DNA of 64,000 nt from Anolis sagrei. Taxonomy: Eukaryota > Chordata > Lepidosauria > Squamata > Anolidae. Both the position numbers and the translations under genes were made by a program. The first letter of the stretch is position 1; each line of letters opens with the position of its first letter. Of the stretch, positions 11,891-22,837 are shown piece by piece. Under the pieces are notes generated by a model. That model made no database searches and was not told the origin of the DNA. It saw only the letters and a list, made by a program, of their open reading frames with translations. The DNA is taken from assembly GCF_037176765.1 (NCBI RefSeq), contig NC_090023.1:154855663-154919662 (forward strand). Reading direction: 5' to 3'.

Positions 11891-12879
11891 TTTCTTATTT
11901 ATTAGTCCTTTTAAGTATCACTTTCTTTCTACCTTTCTACTTTTATTAACACTCTTCTATATCAAAAAATTAATAATTGAAGATTATCCCTACTTTTGCT
12001 GTATAAAAGTAAGAAATATGTCCAAGAGGGAAAGAACCTCTTCCAACTAAGGAACCACATATCAGTCTTGTTGCATGTAACAAACAAACAAGATAAATAT
12101 TTTTTTCTTGGAAACTGAAGAACAAAATGGGAGTTTTAAAAAGTATTTTAAACCCCTCAAATATTGTATCACCGGGAATGCCATATGTTCTACCAGCACT
12201 ATTCATGAAGTTTTTTTTTTTGGCCAAAGTGGATAGGGCCTTAGTTTGCTGTGAAATCTGTATGAGGGGACATTTTCAAAGCAGTTCCTTTCTGTGACCA
12301 CTCAGTGACCCTGGCTCTCTGCCCAGGTTGTGAAATTCTGGGTTTTTTTCTGTAGACCATAGAAAGGATCATTTTTGTACAGAAATAAAAACTGGATTGT
12401 ACTGCACTGCATTGAGCAATCTGCAGGTAAATTAATGCCCAGCATTTTCCTAGCTTTGTTTCCTCATCTTTTTGAGTTTGTTATTGCTGGAAATGTGTCA
12501 GAGTTTCACAATATATAATGATGGCTGAAGGTCCAAACCCTTCTTAAATAAACAACTGTCATGTACCACAAGGAAGAGACTTTTTTTGCACAATTGTATT
12601 CAGTTGCTCAATCCACATTTTCTATATAAAATAACAGCGAAATGCTGGAAAAATTAGTTTTGGTGAAGCTCATCTAGTGCACCAGAATTCTCAGAGTTTG
12701 TAAGTGATTGCAATTTTATTATATTTTGCTGTTTCTGTCATTTAATCAGGAGCTTCATTGCTTAGAAAATGCATTCTAGATAGAATTTAATTGATATTTT
12801 TTTCAATGATAACAATAGAATGAGTTGTATGGTTATTACTTTTGTTAACTTAGTTGTTTGATATTTTAATTTGTTAGTC
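11891..12879. other. Non-coding stretch, nothing recognised
   Basis: AT-rich sequence with short chance frames only. Confidence 0.35.
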
Positions 12880-13072
12880 CATTGTGGAAGCAGTGGAATT
12901 CTCTGCCCCGGAGTGTGGTGGAGGCTCCTTCTTTGGAAGCTTTTAAACAGAGGTTGGATGGCCATCTATCAAGGGTGATTTGAATGCAATATTCCTGCTT
13001 CTTGGCAGGGGGTTGGACTGGATGGCCCATGAGGTCTCTTCCAACTCTTTAATTCTATGATTCTATGATTCA
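12880..13072 (+). mobile_element. CR1 LINE 3' end
   Basis: Sequence runs from GGAAGCAGTGGAATTCTCTG through GGAGGCTCCTTCTTTGGAAG, GGGGGTTGGACTGGATGGCC and CTCTTCCAACTCTTTAATTC to the octamer tail ATTCTATGATTCTATGATTC, which marks CR1 3' ends. It is closely similar to the copy at 49823. Confidence 0.88.
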
Positions 13073-13553
13073 TTGTGAAATGCCACACTTTGCTATAGTG
13101 AGACTGGTCCTAAACACCCTAAAGGCACAGATCTTGGAAGCTAAGCAAAGTTATCTAAAAGGAAAGCCTCCTATAAGTAACAGATGCCAGCATAGCCTAT
13201 ATTTTAGAGGAGGGAATGTTAAAAATAGAGTATCCCTTGTTCTAAAAAAACCTAATAAAATTAATGTGCTTGTCATAGGTCAATAGATGACTTAAAGTTA
13301 CATACATCTACAACCCAATGCAGGCTTTTTTAAAGAGTTAAAAAAACCCGGATCTCAAAAACTCTGAAGCCTGCCTTCTGTTTGTGGGAAGAGGCATAGC
13401 AGTGCCTAGCAAGTGAAGGTCATAGCTATTAGTCATTCCTGAACATTAGGAATTCATAATATTAATCTGGTAAGAACTCTACAAATAAGCTGTAGCTCTA
13501 CATAAAAACATGCAAGTTGAATGTGGAAAGATATCCTTTGCTTGTATTTTCAG
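13073..13553. other. Region upstream of the PLI-alpha-like gene
   Basis: This stretch precedes the splice acceptor at 13552-13553. It must hold an intron and perhaps a non-coding first exon and promoter, but I could not place a TATA box or donor with confidence. Confidence 0.4.
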
Positions 13554-13570
13554 GTCAGACACATTGCAAG

Positions 13571-16500
13571 ATGTTTCCATTTCTGATGCTCAGTGTTCTT
13601 CTTCTGGGAACATGCCTGGCCAATCCACTTGTTGGAATGAATGATATAATTGATGGTATGTCCATATATGAGCTAAGGGGGTGAGGGGTAAGTTGGATTA
13701 TAGCAAGAGCTTAGAGTTTTTACTTTTTGGACTATGACTCCCAGAATTGTTCAGCCAGCATAGCTAGTGGCCATGGTCAGGGGCGGCTCAACCCATTACG
13801 CAAAGTAAGCATTTGCAGTATAGTTGATTTTGCCCAGGGGCACTCTTGAGGTGCTCTTGGGGAAAAAAAGACCTTGACATATGCGAGTTGTAGTTACTAG
13901 GATGTATAGTTCACCTAAAATCAAAGAGCATTCTGAACTCCACCAATGATGGAATTGAACTAAATTTGGCACACAGAACTCCCACAATGGACAGAAAATA
14001 TATATCAGTGATTGATTGGGGGGGGGGCACCAAAATACTGTTTGCTTACCATTGAAAATTACCTAGGGCCATCTCTGGCCATGGTGGATGGTGGATTCTG
14101 AAAGATATACATTTTTTCCAATGTCCATATGCAACAGATTTATTTCATGCCATCCCGAGATAAATGGTCCAAACCTCTGCCTGGAACCCATTTCTCAAAA
14201 ACTGTAGATGAGAATGAGAAATCAGGTTTCAGATTGCATCAATATCATCTCAGACCATTAGCTGGGACTCAAATGTTTTAAGGCCACATCAGAAGAAAAA
14301 CAAAAACCTTCACATACAGAACTATAGTCTAGCATTTCAAGTCTAGACTACTGACTTTGGGCACAATGGATCTTCAACTTGGGTGGATGCATGGAGTCAC
14401 ATATTGCCATGCCTCAGACAGTAAAATTCTCGTGCTGACACTGAATTAATTACTGGAGGTCTCCAGAACCTAGAGATGTTGCCCAATGAGAATTATAGTG
14501 TTTTCCTTTACAGAGCTGAACCGTATCAAAGAAGACGTGAATAATCTGAATAAAAGAGTAACTGAATTTGGGAACAATTTTTACACAGTACACCACGGTA
14601 AGACAATTGAAAATACCCCACAACTCCCCCCCCCCAAAAATGTGTAGAATGCTATCTTAATATTCACTTACCATCATTCAGAAAAGCTGATAAGCCAGTG
14701 TTGAATTGCGCATATCATTTTAGCTTTAACAAAGATATAGTATACTACTTATATTAATAACTCGCAGAGGTTTCTTGCTCATGAAAAAAAATCCCAGAAA
14801 ATGTATAATTTCACTTTTATGCTAATAGCTTCCAAATGTTGTACCTCTGGAGAAGAAGACCCTCTTTTTTGTCTCAAGAAAGATTCGGAACAGATAAAAT
14901 TATTTCTTTATATAGATCATAGTTAAACTATAGAATTTCCTAACATAAAAATGACTGTGTTTGCAAATTTAGACTACTTTAACATAGTATTGAACAAATT
15001 CATGGAAAATGGGATTATCAATGGCTACTAATAATGATGTATCCATTTTTGTACCAGATACAGCATCCCTCTATGGTCAGATTTACTCTGCCATATAATC
15101 CAGATTATTAAATCAGATAATCCACATTTTCTTATTTGAACTGGATTATATGAGTCTACATTGCCATATAATCCAGCTCAAAGCAGATATTCTGGATTTT
15201 ATATTGCAGTGTAGATGGGGCCTATGTCATGCAGTGCTGATGAGCACAAGTGATAAAGTTCTACTGTATTAATCATCAGTGGCCACCTGGTTGACTATCG
15301 CTTACATTTTAGCAGCTCTTTATATTTTCTTATATTTTCCATATCAGTTATATATATATCCATGTGCAAAAGTTATACTTTTGTTCAGAAAACAAAAACT
15401 TCTGCACTGAAATTAAACCTGTCGCTACTGTTTAAAAAAGTGAATTTTAATCAGAAAAAGACCCAGACTTATATGTATTTATTTATTTATTTATTTATTA
15501 CTAGTGCTTCTACCCTGCCCTTCTCAACTCCCTATGGGGGACCCAGGGCGGCTTACAAAAGGCACAATTCGATGCCTAACAATTCACAAAATACAATATA
15601 CAAAATACAATATAGCAATAACAATTATAACTAGTTAAAACAATCAAATTAATACCATAGCAGCAATAAAATCATCTTGCGGTCAACGTTCGCCAATTCA
15701 TAAATCCATAGTCCATCCAGCATTATCATAGTCCTTTCCTACTCTGGTCGTCATTGTCCTTTATCCATCTGCCAGCTTACCCAAAGGCCTGGTCCCATAT
15801 CCAGGTTTTTAACTTCCTTCTGAAAGAGAGAAGGGATGTTGATGACCTAATTTCTCTGGGGAGTGAATTCCACAGGTGAGGGGCCACCACTGAGAAGGCC
15901 CTGTCCCTCGTCCCCACCAGTTTCACTTGTGATAAAGGTGGGCCGAGAACAGGGCCTCCCCAGAGGATCTTAAACTCCGAGGTGGGACGTAGAAGGAGAT
16001 ACGTTCGGACAGGTACGCTGGTATATACAGAATTTCCCAATCTGCAAGAAATCCTTTCCAACCCTATTTCAAATATTCTTCCAATCCCTAACATGTGCAA
16101 ACACACAGAGTAGTTGTGAACAAACTAAAATCTGAGGATATCCTGATCCTGAATAGCCAAATTACACACAACATTCATTTCAATTTTTAAAAAGTGTATT
16201 TAACTTGGCTTTTTTTTTTTTTTACTTTTGGCCTTACATCAAGAAGGTGGTTCTGGTCAGATTGTGGACTCAGGCTTGTTCCCTGCTGACAATACCAACT
16301 TCCTATTTGACTTAAATAGGAAGAGCAAAGAAAGACCTGAGATGATGACATTGTGAATAAGGAATTGAACCCTATCTGGGTCAAGAGTCATTTCTCTTCC
16401 CAATGAAAGAAGCTAGATTAAATTCAGACTAAAAAAGTGTGAATTGTGAGGTTACAGTTTGTCCTTCAAACTTTATTTTTCCCTCCTTCCACAAGGGCAT

Positions 16501-17148
16501 TCTACATCCCATAACATACTCCCCTTGAGGTGTCACAGATTGTAATCCAACTTAGCAGTGGTACCAAATTGAGGAAGGCTGAACTAAGAACTCCCAGCTC
16601 ATCAATTCCCATGTTGTGTTAATGTCCTCATTTCTTCTTAATTTTCTACCTTATCATTAATATTCATATGACCATTTTCTTGAAGCGTACAATTCACTGT
16701 TGGTTATGCTGCTCTGTAGAGACAGCTGGTATATTGACTACTGTATGAACAGGTTTTAACAAGAAAGTGTATAAAACAACTGACCATGTGTATTTTTGTA
16801 TTTCCAGCTCGGTCTTTTGCAACAGGCAGTGAAAAATTATATACCACCAATGAACAAGAAGGGAACTTTGAGGAAGCAAGTGCCACTTGTACCCAAGCCG
16901 GGGGTCATATTCCATCTCCAAAGAAAGAAGGGGAGTGGAAAGCCCTGCAGAAGGTCTTAGAGCGGCACAACACATGTACCTTTATTGCAGGCCAAGATTT
17001 GGAAAATTCTGAAAACTGGGCCCCTGGCGAACCAAACAATGCTGATGGAACAAAGAACTGTGTAACAATGGACAAAGATGGCAAGTGGCATGCAGCATCC
17101 TGTGAAGAGAAGCATTTGTTTGTTTGCCAATTTTCCTTTGACCCCTAA
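13571..17148 (+). CDS. Alpha-type phospholipase A2 inhibitor-like protein (collagen-less collectin)
   Basis: Three coding exons, 13571-13655, 14514-14597 and 16808-17148, with GT..AG borders, all joined in phase 1, give 169 aa. An acceptor at 13552-13553 implies a further 5' non-coding exon. Residues 1-19 are a signal peptide (MFPFLMLSVLLLGTCLAN), 29-56 a short neck helix, and 57-169 a C-type lectin-like domain (C84, C141, C155, C163). There is no collagen exon. From memory, the signal peptide, the exon junction (TVHHARSFATGSE) and AGGHIPSP, LERHN and ADGT strongly resemble snake PLI-alpha, a blood protein that neutralises group II phospholipase A2. Of the five usual calcium/sugar ligands only E131 and N133 remain; the others are K139, H151 and A152. 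C113 is an extra cysteine. Sugar binding is therefore unlikely. Inhibitor activity in this species is inferred. Confidence 0.88.
13778..14077. mobile_element. Non-autonomous hAT transposon, SPIN-related interior
   Basis: A 300-bp element in intron 1 of the PLI-alpha-like gene. It starts CAGGGGCGGCTC and ends GGGCCATCTCTG, imperfect inverted ends, and has a perfect 8-bp target duplication GCCATGGT at 13770-13777 and 14078-14085. Its interior (GAGCATTCTGAACTCCACCA, AATTTGGCACACAGAACTCC) resembles the inverted interior of the SPIN element at 47613. No transposase frame. Confidence 0.85.
15060..15225. repeat. Palindromic interspersed repeat, possible MITE
   Basis: Within intron 2 of the PLI-alpha-like gene the word CTGCCATATAATCCAG and its reverse relatives recur (15089, 15162, 15190), making an imperfect foldback that ends in GCAGTGTAGATGGGGCC. 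The same ending occurs near 35280 and, with variation, near 42730. I take it for a non-autonomous DNA transposon of unknown family. Confidence 0.5.
15473..16015 (-). mobile_element. L2-clade LINE 3' end, minus strand
   Basis: Read on the minus strand, the frame ends PTSEFKILWGGP...[38 protein letters not shown] and IWDQAFG-stop at about 15777. The L2 3' UTR (inverted GGCATCGAATTGTGCC) and an (ATAA)n tail at 15474-15500 follow. It lies in intron 2 of the PLI-alpha-like gene, antisense to it. Confidence 0.85.
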
Positions 17149-17338
17149 CTTTGGTTGGGGTTAAAAGTAGTGTTGTGCAGTGGTGTTGGTTTAAAACCTC
17201 TGTTTATTATTTCTTGAAATAATCATTTCACCCATGAGGTCACTTTTAGCCTGTCTGTCTTGCTAAAAGGTTGCAATGATAAAATTGAATAATATCTACA
17301 TGTGCTTTTTAGTGGAAAGATGGCATATTCATTTGATT

Positions 17339-17344
17339 AATAAA
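17339..17344 (+). terminator. Poly(A) signal of the PLI-alpha-like gene
   Basis: AATAAA lies 191 nt after the stop codon, followed about 20 nt later by a TG-rich stretch (TGTTGTGTTGTTT) suited to cleavage-factor binding. The predicted 3' UTR is short, about 17149-17365. Confidence 0.75.
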
Positions 17345-17462
17345 TGCATTATATTCAACTCTCTGTTGTGTTGTTTATACTTTCGTAAATCACATAACAA
17401 GCCTACTACAAGAAATATACCTCCCCCCATAAATATGTGGTTTTTAAAAATGATTTGAAACA

Positions 17463-18002
17463 GTTATTTATTTATTTATTTATTATTCGAACTTATATGC
17501 CGCCACTCCCCTGGGGCTCGGAGCGGCTTACAAGAATGACTAAAATCTAACACAATTTAAAACAATTTAAAAACAATTTTAAAACAGCAAATCAGCAATC
17601 AAAGGCCTGCCAAAACAGGTATGCCTTGCATGCCCTGCGGAAAGCTAATAAGTCCCACAAGGCACGGACTTCAGGTGGCAGAGTATTCCAGAGTGATGGT
17701 GCCACTGCTGTAAAGGCTCTGCGTCTGGTTGCTGTTAGACGCAAGGTCTTGACACTGGGAATTTCCAATAGATCTTGGTCCTCAGACTGGAGGCATTTCT
17801 GGGGTTGGTAGGGGGTGAGGCGGTCCCTCAGGTACATCGGCCCCAGACCATGCAAGGCCTTAAAGGTGAGTACCATCACTTTGAAAGTGATCCGGTGCTC
17901 AATTGGTAACCAGTGCAGCTGTAGTAAGATTGGTGTTATGTGGCATCTCATCGGAATTCCTGCAAGAAGCCGAGCAACTTGAGCTTCCGGATCACCGAGT
18001 TG
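17463..18002 (-). mobile_element. L2-clade LINE, second subfamily, minus strand
   Basis: The minus-strand frame ending at 17592 encodes the L2 ORF C-terminus with variant wording: LQLHWLPIEHRITFKVMVLT, FKALHGLGPMYLRDRLTPY, ATRRRAFTAVAPSLWNTLP and FRRACKAYLFWQAF. A 3' UTR with GGGCTCGGAGCGGCTTACAA inverted, and a TTTA tail at 17465-17483, complete it. It is clearly distinct from the subfamily at 15473 and 18003, and abuts the latter. Confidence 0.8.
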
Positions 18003-18335
18003 TAAAATCCGTATGTCCATTCAGCGTTACCATAGTCCTTTCCACATTCTGATCGTCATTACCTTGTCAGTCTGCCAGATTACCCAAAGGCCTGGTCCCA
18101 TATCCATGTTTTCAGCTTCCTTCTGAAGGAGAGGAGGGATGTTGATGACCTAATTTCCCTGGGAAGTGAGTTCCACAGGTGAGGGGCCACCACTGAGAAG
18201 GCCCTGTCCCTCGTCCCCATCAGCCTTACTTGTGATAGAGGCAGGGCCGAGAGCAGGGCCTCCCCAGAAGATCTTAAGCTCTGAGGTGGGACATAGAAGG
18301 AGATACATTTGGACAGGTACACTGGGCCAGAGCCG
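18003..18335 (-). mobile_element. L2-clade LINE fragment, minus strand
   Basis: The frame reading [39 protein letters not shown] and RRKLKTWIWDQAFG ends at 18080. Its own 3' tail is missing; the sequence changes abruptly into the other L2 copy at about 18003, so the two elements are nested or joined by deletion. Confidence 0.8.
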
Positions 18336-18519
18336 TATATTCCACTTCATCTCCCTGGAGGGACTCAGAGCAGATTACAATACGTATAAGTCAAACATTC
18401 AGTACATTTTAACCCAAACAACAACATACAATGCACAGATAGGTAAAAGTCCTCCACTTTTATCAATTTCTAGCATCTGGAGGTGATGCTCAACTTCTTC
18501 TGGACATGGGGAGATGCTG

Positions 18520-18797
18520 TTGTTCTGTTTTTCCAAGATGAAGAACCCTGCTGGCGGTAGCCTTCTCCAATCTTTTGCTGGTATGTCTGCGTGTCTGTAT
18601 GGGGCACTCTTTTACCTTCCCACTGGAGGTGCTACTTATTGATCTATTCGTATTGCATGCTTTCGAACTGCTAGGTAGGCAGAGAGCAAGGACTGACCAT
18701 TGAGAACTCACCCTGACATGCAGCTTGAACTGTTGACGTTCTGGTCATCAGCCTTTCCTCCAGCTAGTGGCCTTAAACTGCTGCGCTACCATGGCCC
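18520..18797 (-). mobile_element. Diverged Sauria-type SINE, minus strand
   Basis: Blocks TTACCTTCCCACTGGAGGTG, CTACTTATTGATCTATTCG and TTTCGAACTGCTAGGTAGGC match the better copy at 21541. The tRNA-like head is at the right end (CTGCGCTACCATGGCC). Confidence 0.65.
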
Positions 18798-18945
18798 AAC
18801 CTGAGAAAAATGTTTTAAAAAAGTAGGATGGTGGAGAGTGAACCAGAGACCAACACAATTTGGAGGGTAACTGGGGAAAATGTGGAGGGATGCACTGGCA
18901 GCATTGGGCAGGTTTGTCTGGTAGCTATACAGTTTTGCTATGTAC

Positions 18946-19215
18946 ATTTTTTTTTTGTCGTGTCAGGAGTGACTTGAGAAACTGCAAGTCACTTCTGGTG
19001 TGAGAGAATTAGCCGTCTGCAAGGACGTTGCCCAGGGGACGCCCGGATGATTTGATGTTTTTATCATCCTTGTGGGAGGCTTCTCTTATGTCCCCGCATG
19101 AGGAGCTGGAGTTGATAGAGGGAGCTCATCCACCTCTCCCCGGATTCAAACCTGCGACCTGTCGGTCTTCAATCCTGCCAGCATAGGGGTTTAACCCACT
19201 GTGCCACCGGGGCCT
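18946..19215 (-). mobile_element. tRNA-headed SINE (anole type), minus strand
   Basis: A well-preserved copy. On the + strand it opens with a T run then GTCGTGTCAGGAGTGACTTG (the inverted SINE tail). It proceeds through CCCAGGGGACGCCCGGATG and GGGGAGAGGTGGATGAGCTC (inverted) and closes with the tRNA head, GATTCAAACCTGCGACC and CCCACTGTGCCACCGGGGCC. Confidence 0.88.
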
Positions 19216-19216
19216 C

Positions 19217-19432
19217 ATTGCACTGTCCCAAAGGGTTGGTCCCACAGCCAGGTCTTTACCATCCTTCTGAAGGACATGAGAGGGGGGGGGGGTTATTTAA
19301 TATTGCCAGGAAGGGAGTTCCATAACTGGGGGCAATCACTGAGAAGGCCCTGTCTCTCATCCCCACCAAACGCACCTGTGATAGTGGCGGGACCGAGAGC
19401 AGGCCCTCTCCAGAAAATCTTAGTTTCCAGTT
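19217..19432 (-). mobile_element. L2-clade LINE fragment, minus strand
   Basis: Minus-strand words LSQVRLVGMRDRAFSVIAP and SGEGLLSVPPLSQ, plus the inverted CCTTCTGAAGGACATGAGAG block, match the L2 copies at 15473 and 18003. It is interrupted by a poly-G tract near 19281 and has no tail; the SINE just to the left takes its place. Confidence 0.7.
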
Positions 19433-20225
19433 TAACAGGTAGACATGCAAGCCCCCACCCTCCCCTGGCCCATGCCTTGCTAATTTCTTAGCTGTTAACC
19501 AGAACGTTTTAAATACACTGCACTGAAGACCTGATAGGGATTTTCAAGTATATTCATCTATATTTACCTAGGGGTCACTGTGTAATTTTTTTAATCCAGC
19601 CTTATTAGAGTTCTGAGTATGTTCATTCAACATGGTTAAAAACTCTTTTTAGATCTTTGACAGTAAACCTTGCTATATTGAAAGTGTTCATCTCAGTATG
19701 CATTAGTTATCTACACTAACATGAGTGTTGTGGACCAGCACATTGGTTGGTAAAGTTCCTATACAATTGTGGCTTTAACTGCCATGGCTGCATTCTATAG
19801 AACTTTGGGATTGGCAGTTTGGGGAAAAGAACTTCTCCGGTGCTGCTGGCTAGGCTACAAAGCTCAGGATTTCATATAATGAAAATAGAGGGGGTGTGGT
19901 TTTAAAAGGGGAATTTTCAGAGATGTTGCCAATGCTTATATGTTATGATTTACTGACATATTGGTTTTTCTACAAGTGCAACCTTCTTCCATTTTCTACC
20001 CCACAGATCAAATTCTTCCATCAGCGTGTCAATATCTTGAAGGCATCCATTGTTTTGCAGTAGGCCTATGTTTACAGAAAATGCTGATTGCTTGAGAAAT
20101 CAGTGCTCCAGAGAAGAAGTTACTTTTCAAGGATAACAGTACATCCGGAGAAACCCAGCTAACTGTTGACTAGTTAGTACTGTTCAAATTTCCCAGTCGC
20201 TCTGGAGCCATGTTTAATATTTTGT
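19433..20225. other. Non-coding stretch, nothing firm
   Basis: No exon seen. Around 19790-19870 there is weak likeness (TTTGGGATTGGCAGTTTGG) to the possible MITE at 42511. Confidence 0.3.
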
Positions 20226-20356
20226 TTGTTGGGACATCTAATATTATTTTGTTTGTTGGGGAATCGAATTGTGCCGGCTATAAGTCGCCCTGAGTCCCCC
20301 TACATGAATTGAAAAAGGCAGGGTACAAATGTTTGAAATAGTTAATAAATAAATTT
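20226..20356 (+). mobile_element. L2-clade LINE 3' UTR remnant
   Basis: AATCGAATTGTGCCGGC, GTCGCCCTGAGTCCCCC and a short TAATAAATAAAT tail mark an L2 3' end with no coding part left. Confidence 0.65.
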
Positions 20357-20423
20357 GCAACAGACTAAGATACAGTCATGGTCAGGGAACAGTAGACTAT
20401 GGTTGTGTTATAGTTGTGCCATT

Positions 20424-20540
20424 GGGTTGTTGTAGGTTTTTCCGGGCTATATGGCCATGTTCTGGAGGCATGTTCTGGAGCCCGGAAAAACCTACAACAA
20501 CCCAGTGATCCCGGCCATGAAAGCCTTCGACAATACAGTT
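20424..20540. mobile_element. Penelope-like element terminal hairpin
   Basis: Arms 20424-20446 and 20481-20503 are perfect 23-nt reverse complements (GGGTTGTTGTAGGTTTTTCC...). They are followed by CAGTGATCCCGGCCATGAAA and GCCTTCGACAATACA. The same terminal words occur at 26803, 27482, 52570 and 53525. I assign them to the Penelope-like family because its 3' region, as I recall it from anole repeats, ends this way; the link to the copy at 62980 is inferred. Confidence 0.6.
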
Positions 20541-20739
20541 GTGCCATTGTTCGGGTCCCATGTGTGCTATAATGTCAATCAAAACCATAAACCACCAATG
20601 AACAACTGTATAGCTAGCTTAGACAAATAAAATGATTTGTCTTTGGAAACCAATGAGAATGTGTATTCGATTTACTACCAGAAATGATAAAAACCCTGCA
20701 GCCCCATTGGGGGTGATGACAAACCCTTTGATTGCATTC

Positions 20740-21030
20740 CTGTATGCCTGTTTGTTGTTATTGAAGGAACCTCCACCACACTCTGGGGCAGAGAGTTCCA
20801 ATGCTGAACTGCTCTCACAGTTTGGAAGTTCTTCCTAATGTTCAGGTGAAATCTCCTTTCCTGTACTTTGAAGCCATTGTTCCTCATCCTAATCTCCAGG
20901 ACAGCAGAAAATAAGCCTGCTCCCTCCGACCTATGACTTCCCCTCACATATTTATACATGGCCATCATGTCTCCTCTCAGCTTTCTCTACTGCAGGGTAA
21001 ACATGCCCAGATCAGCAGGCTAAACATGTC
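20740..21030 (-). mobile_element. CR1 LINE fragment, minus strand
   Basis: Inverted CR1 words: CCTCCACCACACTCTGGGGC and AGAGAGTTCCAATGCTGAAC. On the minus strand, codons read RNNGFKVQERRFHLNIRK then AVQHWNSLPQSVVEVPS, typical of the segment just before a CR1 3' UTR. No octamer tail is preserved. Confidence 0.7.
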
Positions 21031-21540
21031 CAACACAAAGAGCATGTCTTTTTATTTACAAAGGGGATCTTTGAATTCAAACCAGGGTATCTTTCATTTC
21101 TGAGCAAATGTCAGAAATCACTGAGGGACATTAAACATTATTTAACAGTGGAGTGATTCTGGATAGCATTTGCAATAAACAAATGGGGGGTGCAGATCTT
21201 ATAGGAAAGAATCAGCTTTAAGGTGGTGGATATTATATTATTATTTTTAAAAGTCTTTGTGTGGGAAAAGAAAACTCTGTATGTGGTATTTGTTTTTCAA
21301 TAGGGTGGTGACATGATTATACACAAATGATTACAAAATATTTGGAGTTCCACAAATTCTTGGGAAAGTACATCGCATAGTACAACTCTGTAGAGTTGCA
21401 GGTACAGCTAATGCAGAGGGGAGGAGGGGGTGCCTGTAAGAAAGTCACAGTCTTGCAAAACTCATGTTGGGTATGAGAAACAGCTTGTAAATTTAAAAAG
21501 GAATTTTTTATGAGCCATAACTTGGTAGGATTCCTATAGG

Positions 21541-21873
21541 GGTAAAGGTAAAGGTTTTTCCCCTGACATTAAGCCTAGTCATATTGGACCCTGGGGGTTG
21601 GTGCTCATCTCCATTTCTAAGCCGAAGAGCCGGTGTTGTCCTTAGACACCTCCAAGGTCATGTGGTTGGCATGACTGCATGGAGCGTCATTACCTTCCCG
21701 CCAGAGTGGTACCTATTGATCTACTCACATTTGCATGTTTTCAAACTGCTAGGTTGGCAGAAGCTGGAGCTAACAGCAGGAGCTCATTCTGCTCCCCGGA
21801 TTCAAACCTGTGACCTTTCGGTAAGCAAGTTCAGCAACTCAGTGGTTTCCCCACTGTAACACTGGGGACTCCA
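21541..21873 (-). mobile_element. Sauria-type SINE with BovB-like tail, minus strand
   Basis: On the minus strand a tRNA-like head (right end, with CCGGATTCAAACCTGTGACC seen inverted) leads into a body with ATGCAAATGTGAGTAGATCA. The 3' part carries TGACATTAAGCC inverted, and a (TTTACC)n-like tail appears as GGTAAAGGTAAAGG at 21541. As I recall, this 3' tail is shared with the BovB LINE that mobilises Sauria SINEs. Confidence 0.8.
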
Positions 21874-22837
21874 TTTAGGAGTCCTATAATCACTCTCAAA
21901 AATATCAAATACTTTGCTATGGTTAATTTCTTATTTATCATTAAGAGTGACAGTCACATTTTGTTCATGTCTACTCAGAACTTGGCCTCATTAGGTTCAT
22001 TAGGACTTGCTTCTAGATAAATAGATATACAATTGTAGTCTGGGGAAAAGCAGCTTAACTAGAATAATAATTTAAAATGTGTTCATTTTCTCAAATACTT
22101 ATCAAAGCACTTTAAAGTTTTTGATCATTGGAAGAAAGTAACAGAGCTAATGAATCCAATATATTTGGGGCTCCTCATATATGCAGGCTGAGTATGTCTT
22201 GCATGAAATGTTGATCTGAATGCATGAGTGAGCCATTGCTGACATCGCTTTCACTTTTCTCAAGTCTCATTTTTTAAAAGCTTGACTGTGAAGAAAGTTG
22301 CAATCTTTGAGGCATCGTATTTTTAAAGTGAACTAAAGCTAATCTCCCCTCCTTTAGTTCAGTTCTTACTATTTGCAGTTAGAGATTCTCTTTTAGCACA
22401 TGAATTTGGTGTGGGCTGGTTGAAAGATTATATTCTTCCATATGGGGCTTTGAGATTCAGAAAAGCAAGAGGAAGGCTCTTTTTCCAGTTTTGCCACCAC
22501 CAGAAGCACCTTTAATGGGGATAAGACATCTTTCTCTGTGGCTTCTGGATTGTGGAGCTTTTTCACATTATAGGTCATATATTTCCTCTCTTCATGTCTT
22601 TATATCAATGACTAAATATGGACACATGTTTGTCAGCTTTCTAGCTTCTAAAGAAGAGCTTTTCAGTGAGTAAGTTTAAATTTTACTGCTGAACCTTTAA
22701 ATCCCTTTTGACTCAGTTGTGTGTTTAGGACTTTATCATTTTTTCTTGGTTTATGGCTATCTATTCTTTTATTCCCAGCTATTTTAATCTATAGGTAAAC
22801 ATTCTTGAGTCCCATTTTAGTAGAAAAGTAGCATATG
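21874..22837. other. Intergenic stretch, nothing recognised
   Basis: Short chance frames only on both strands. Confidence 0.35.
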
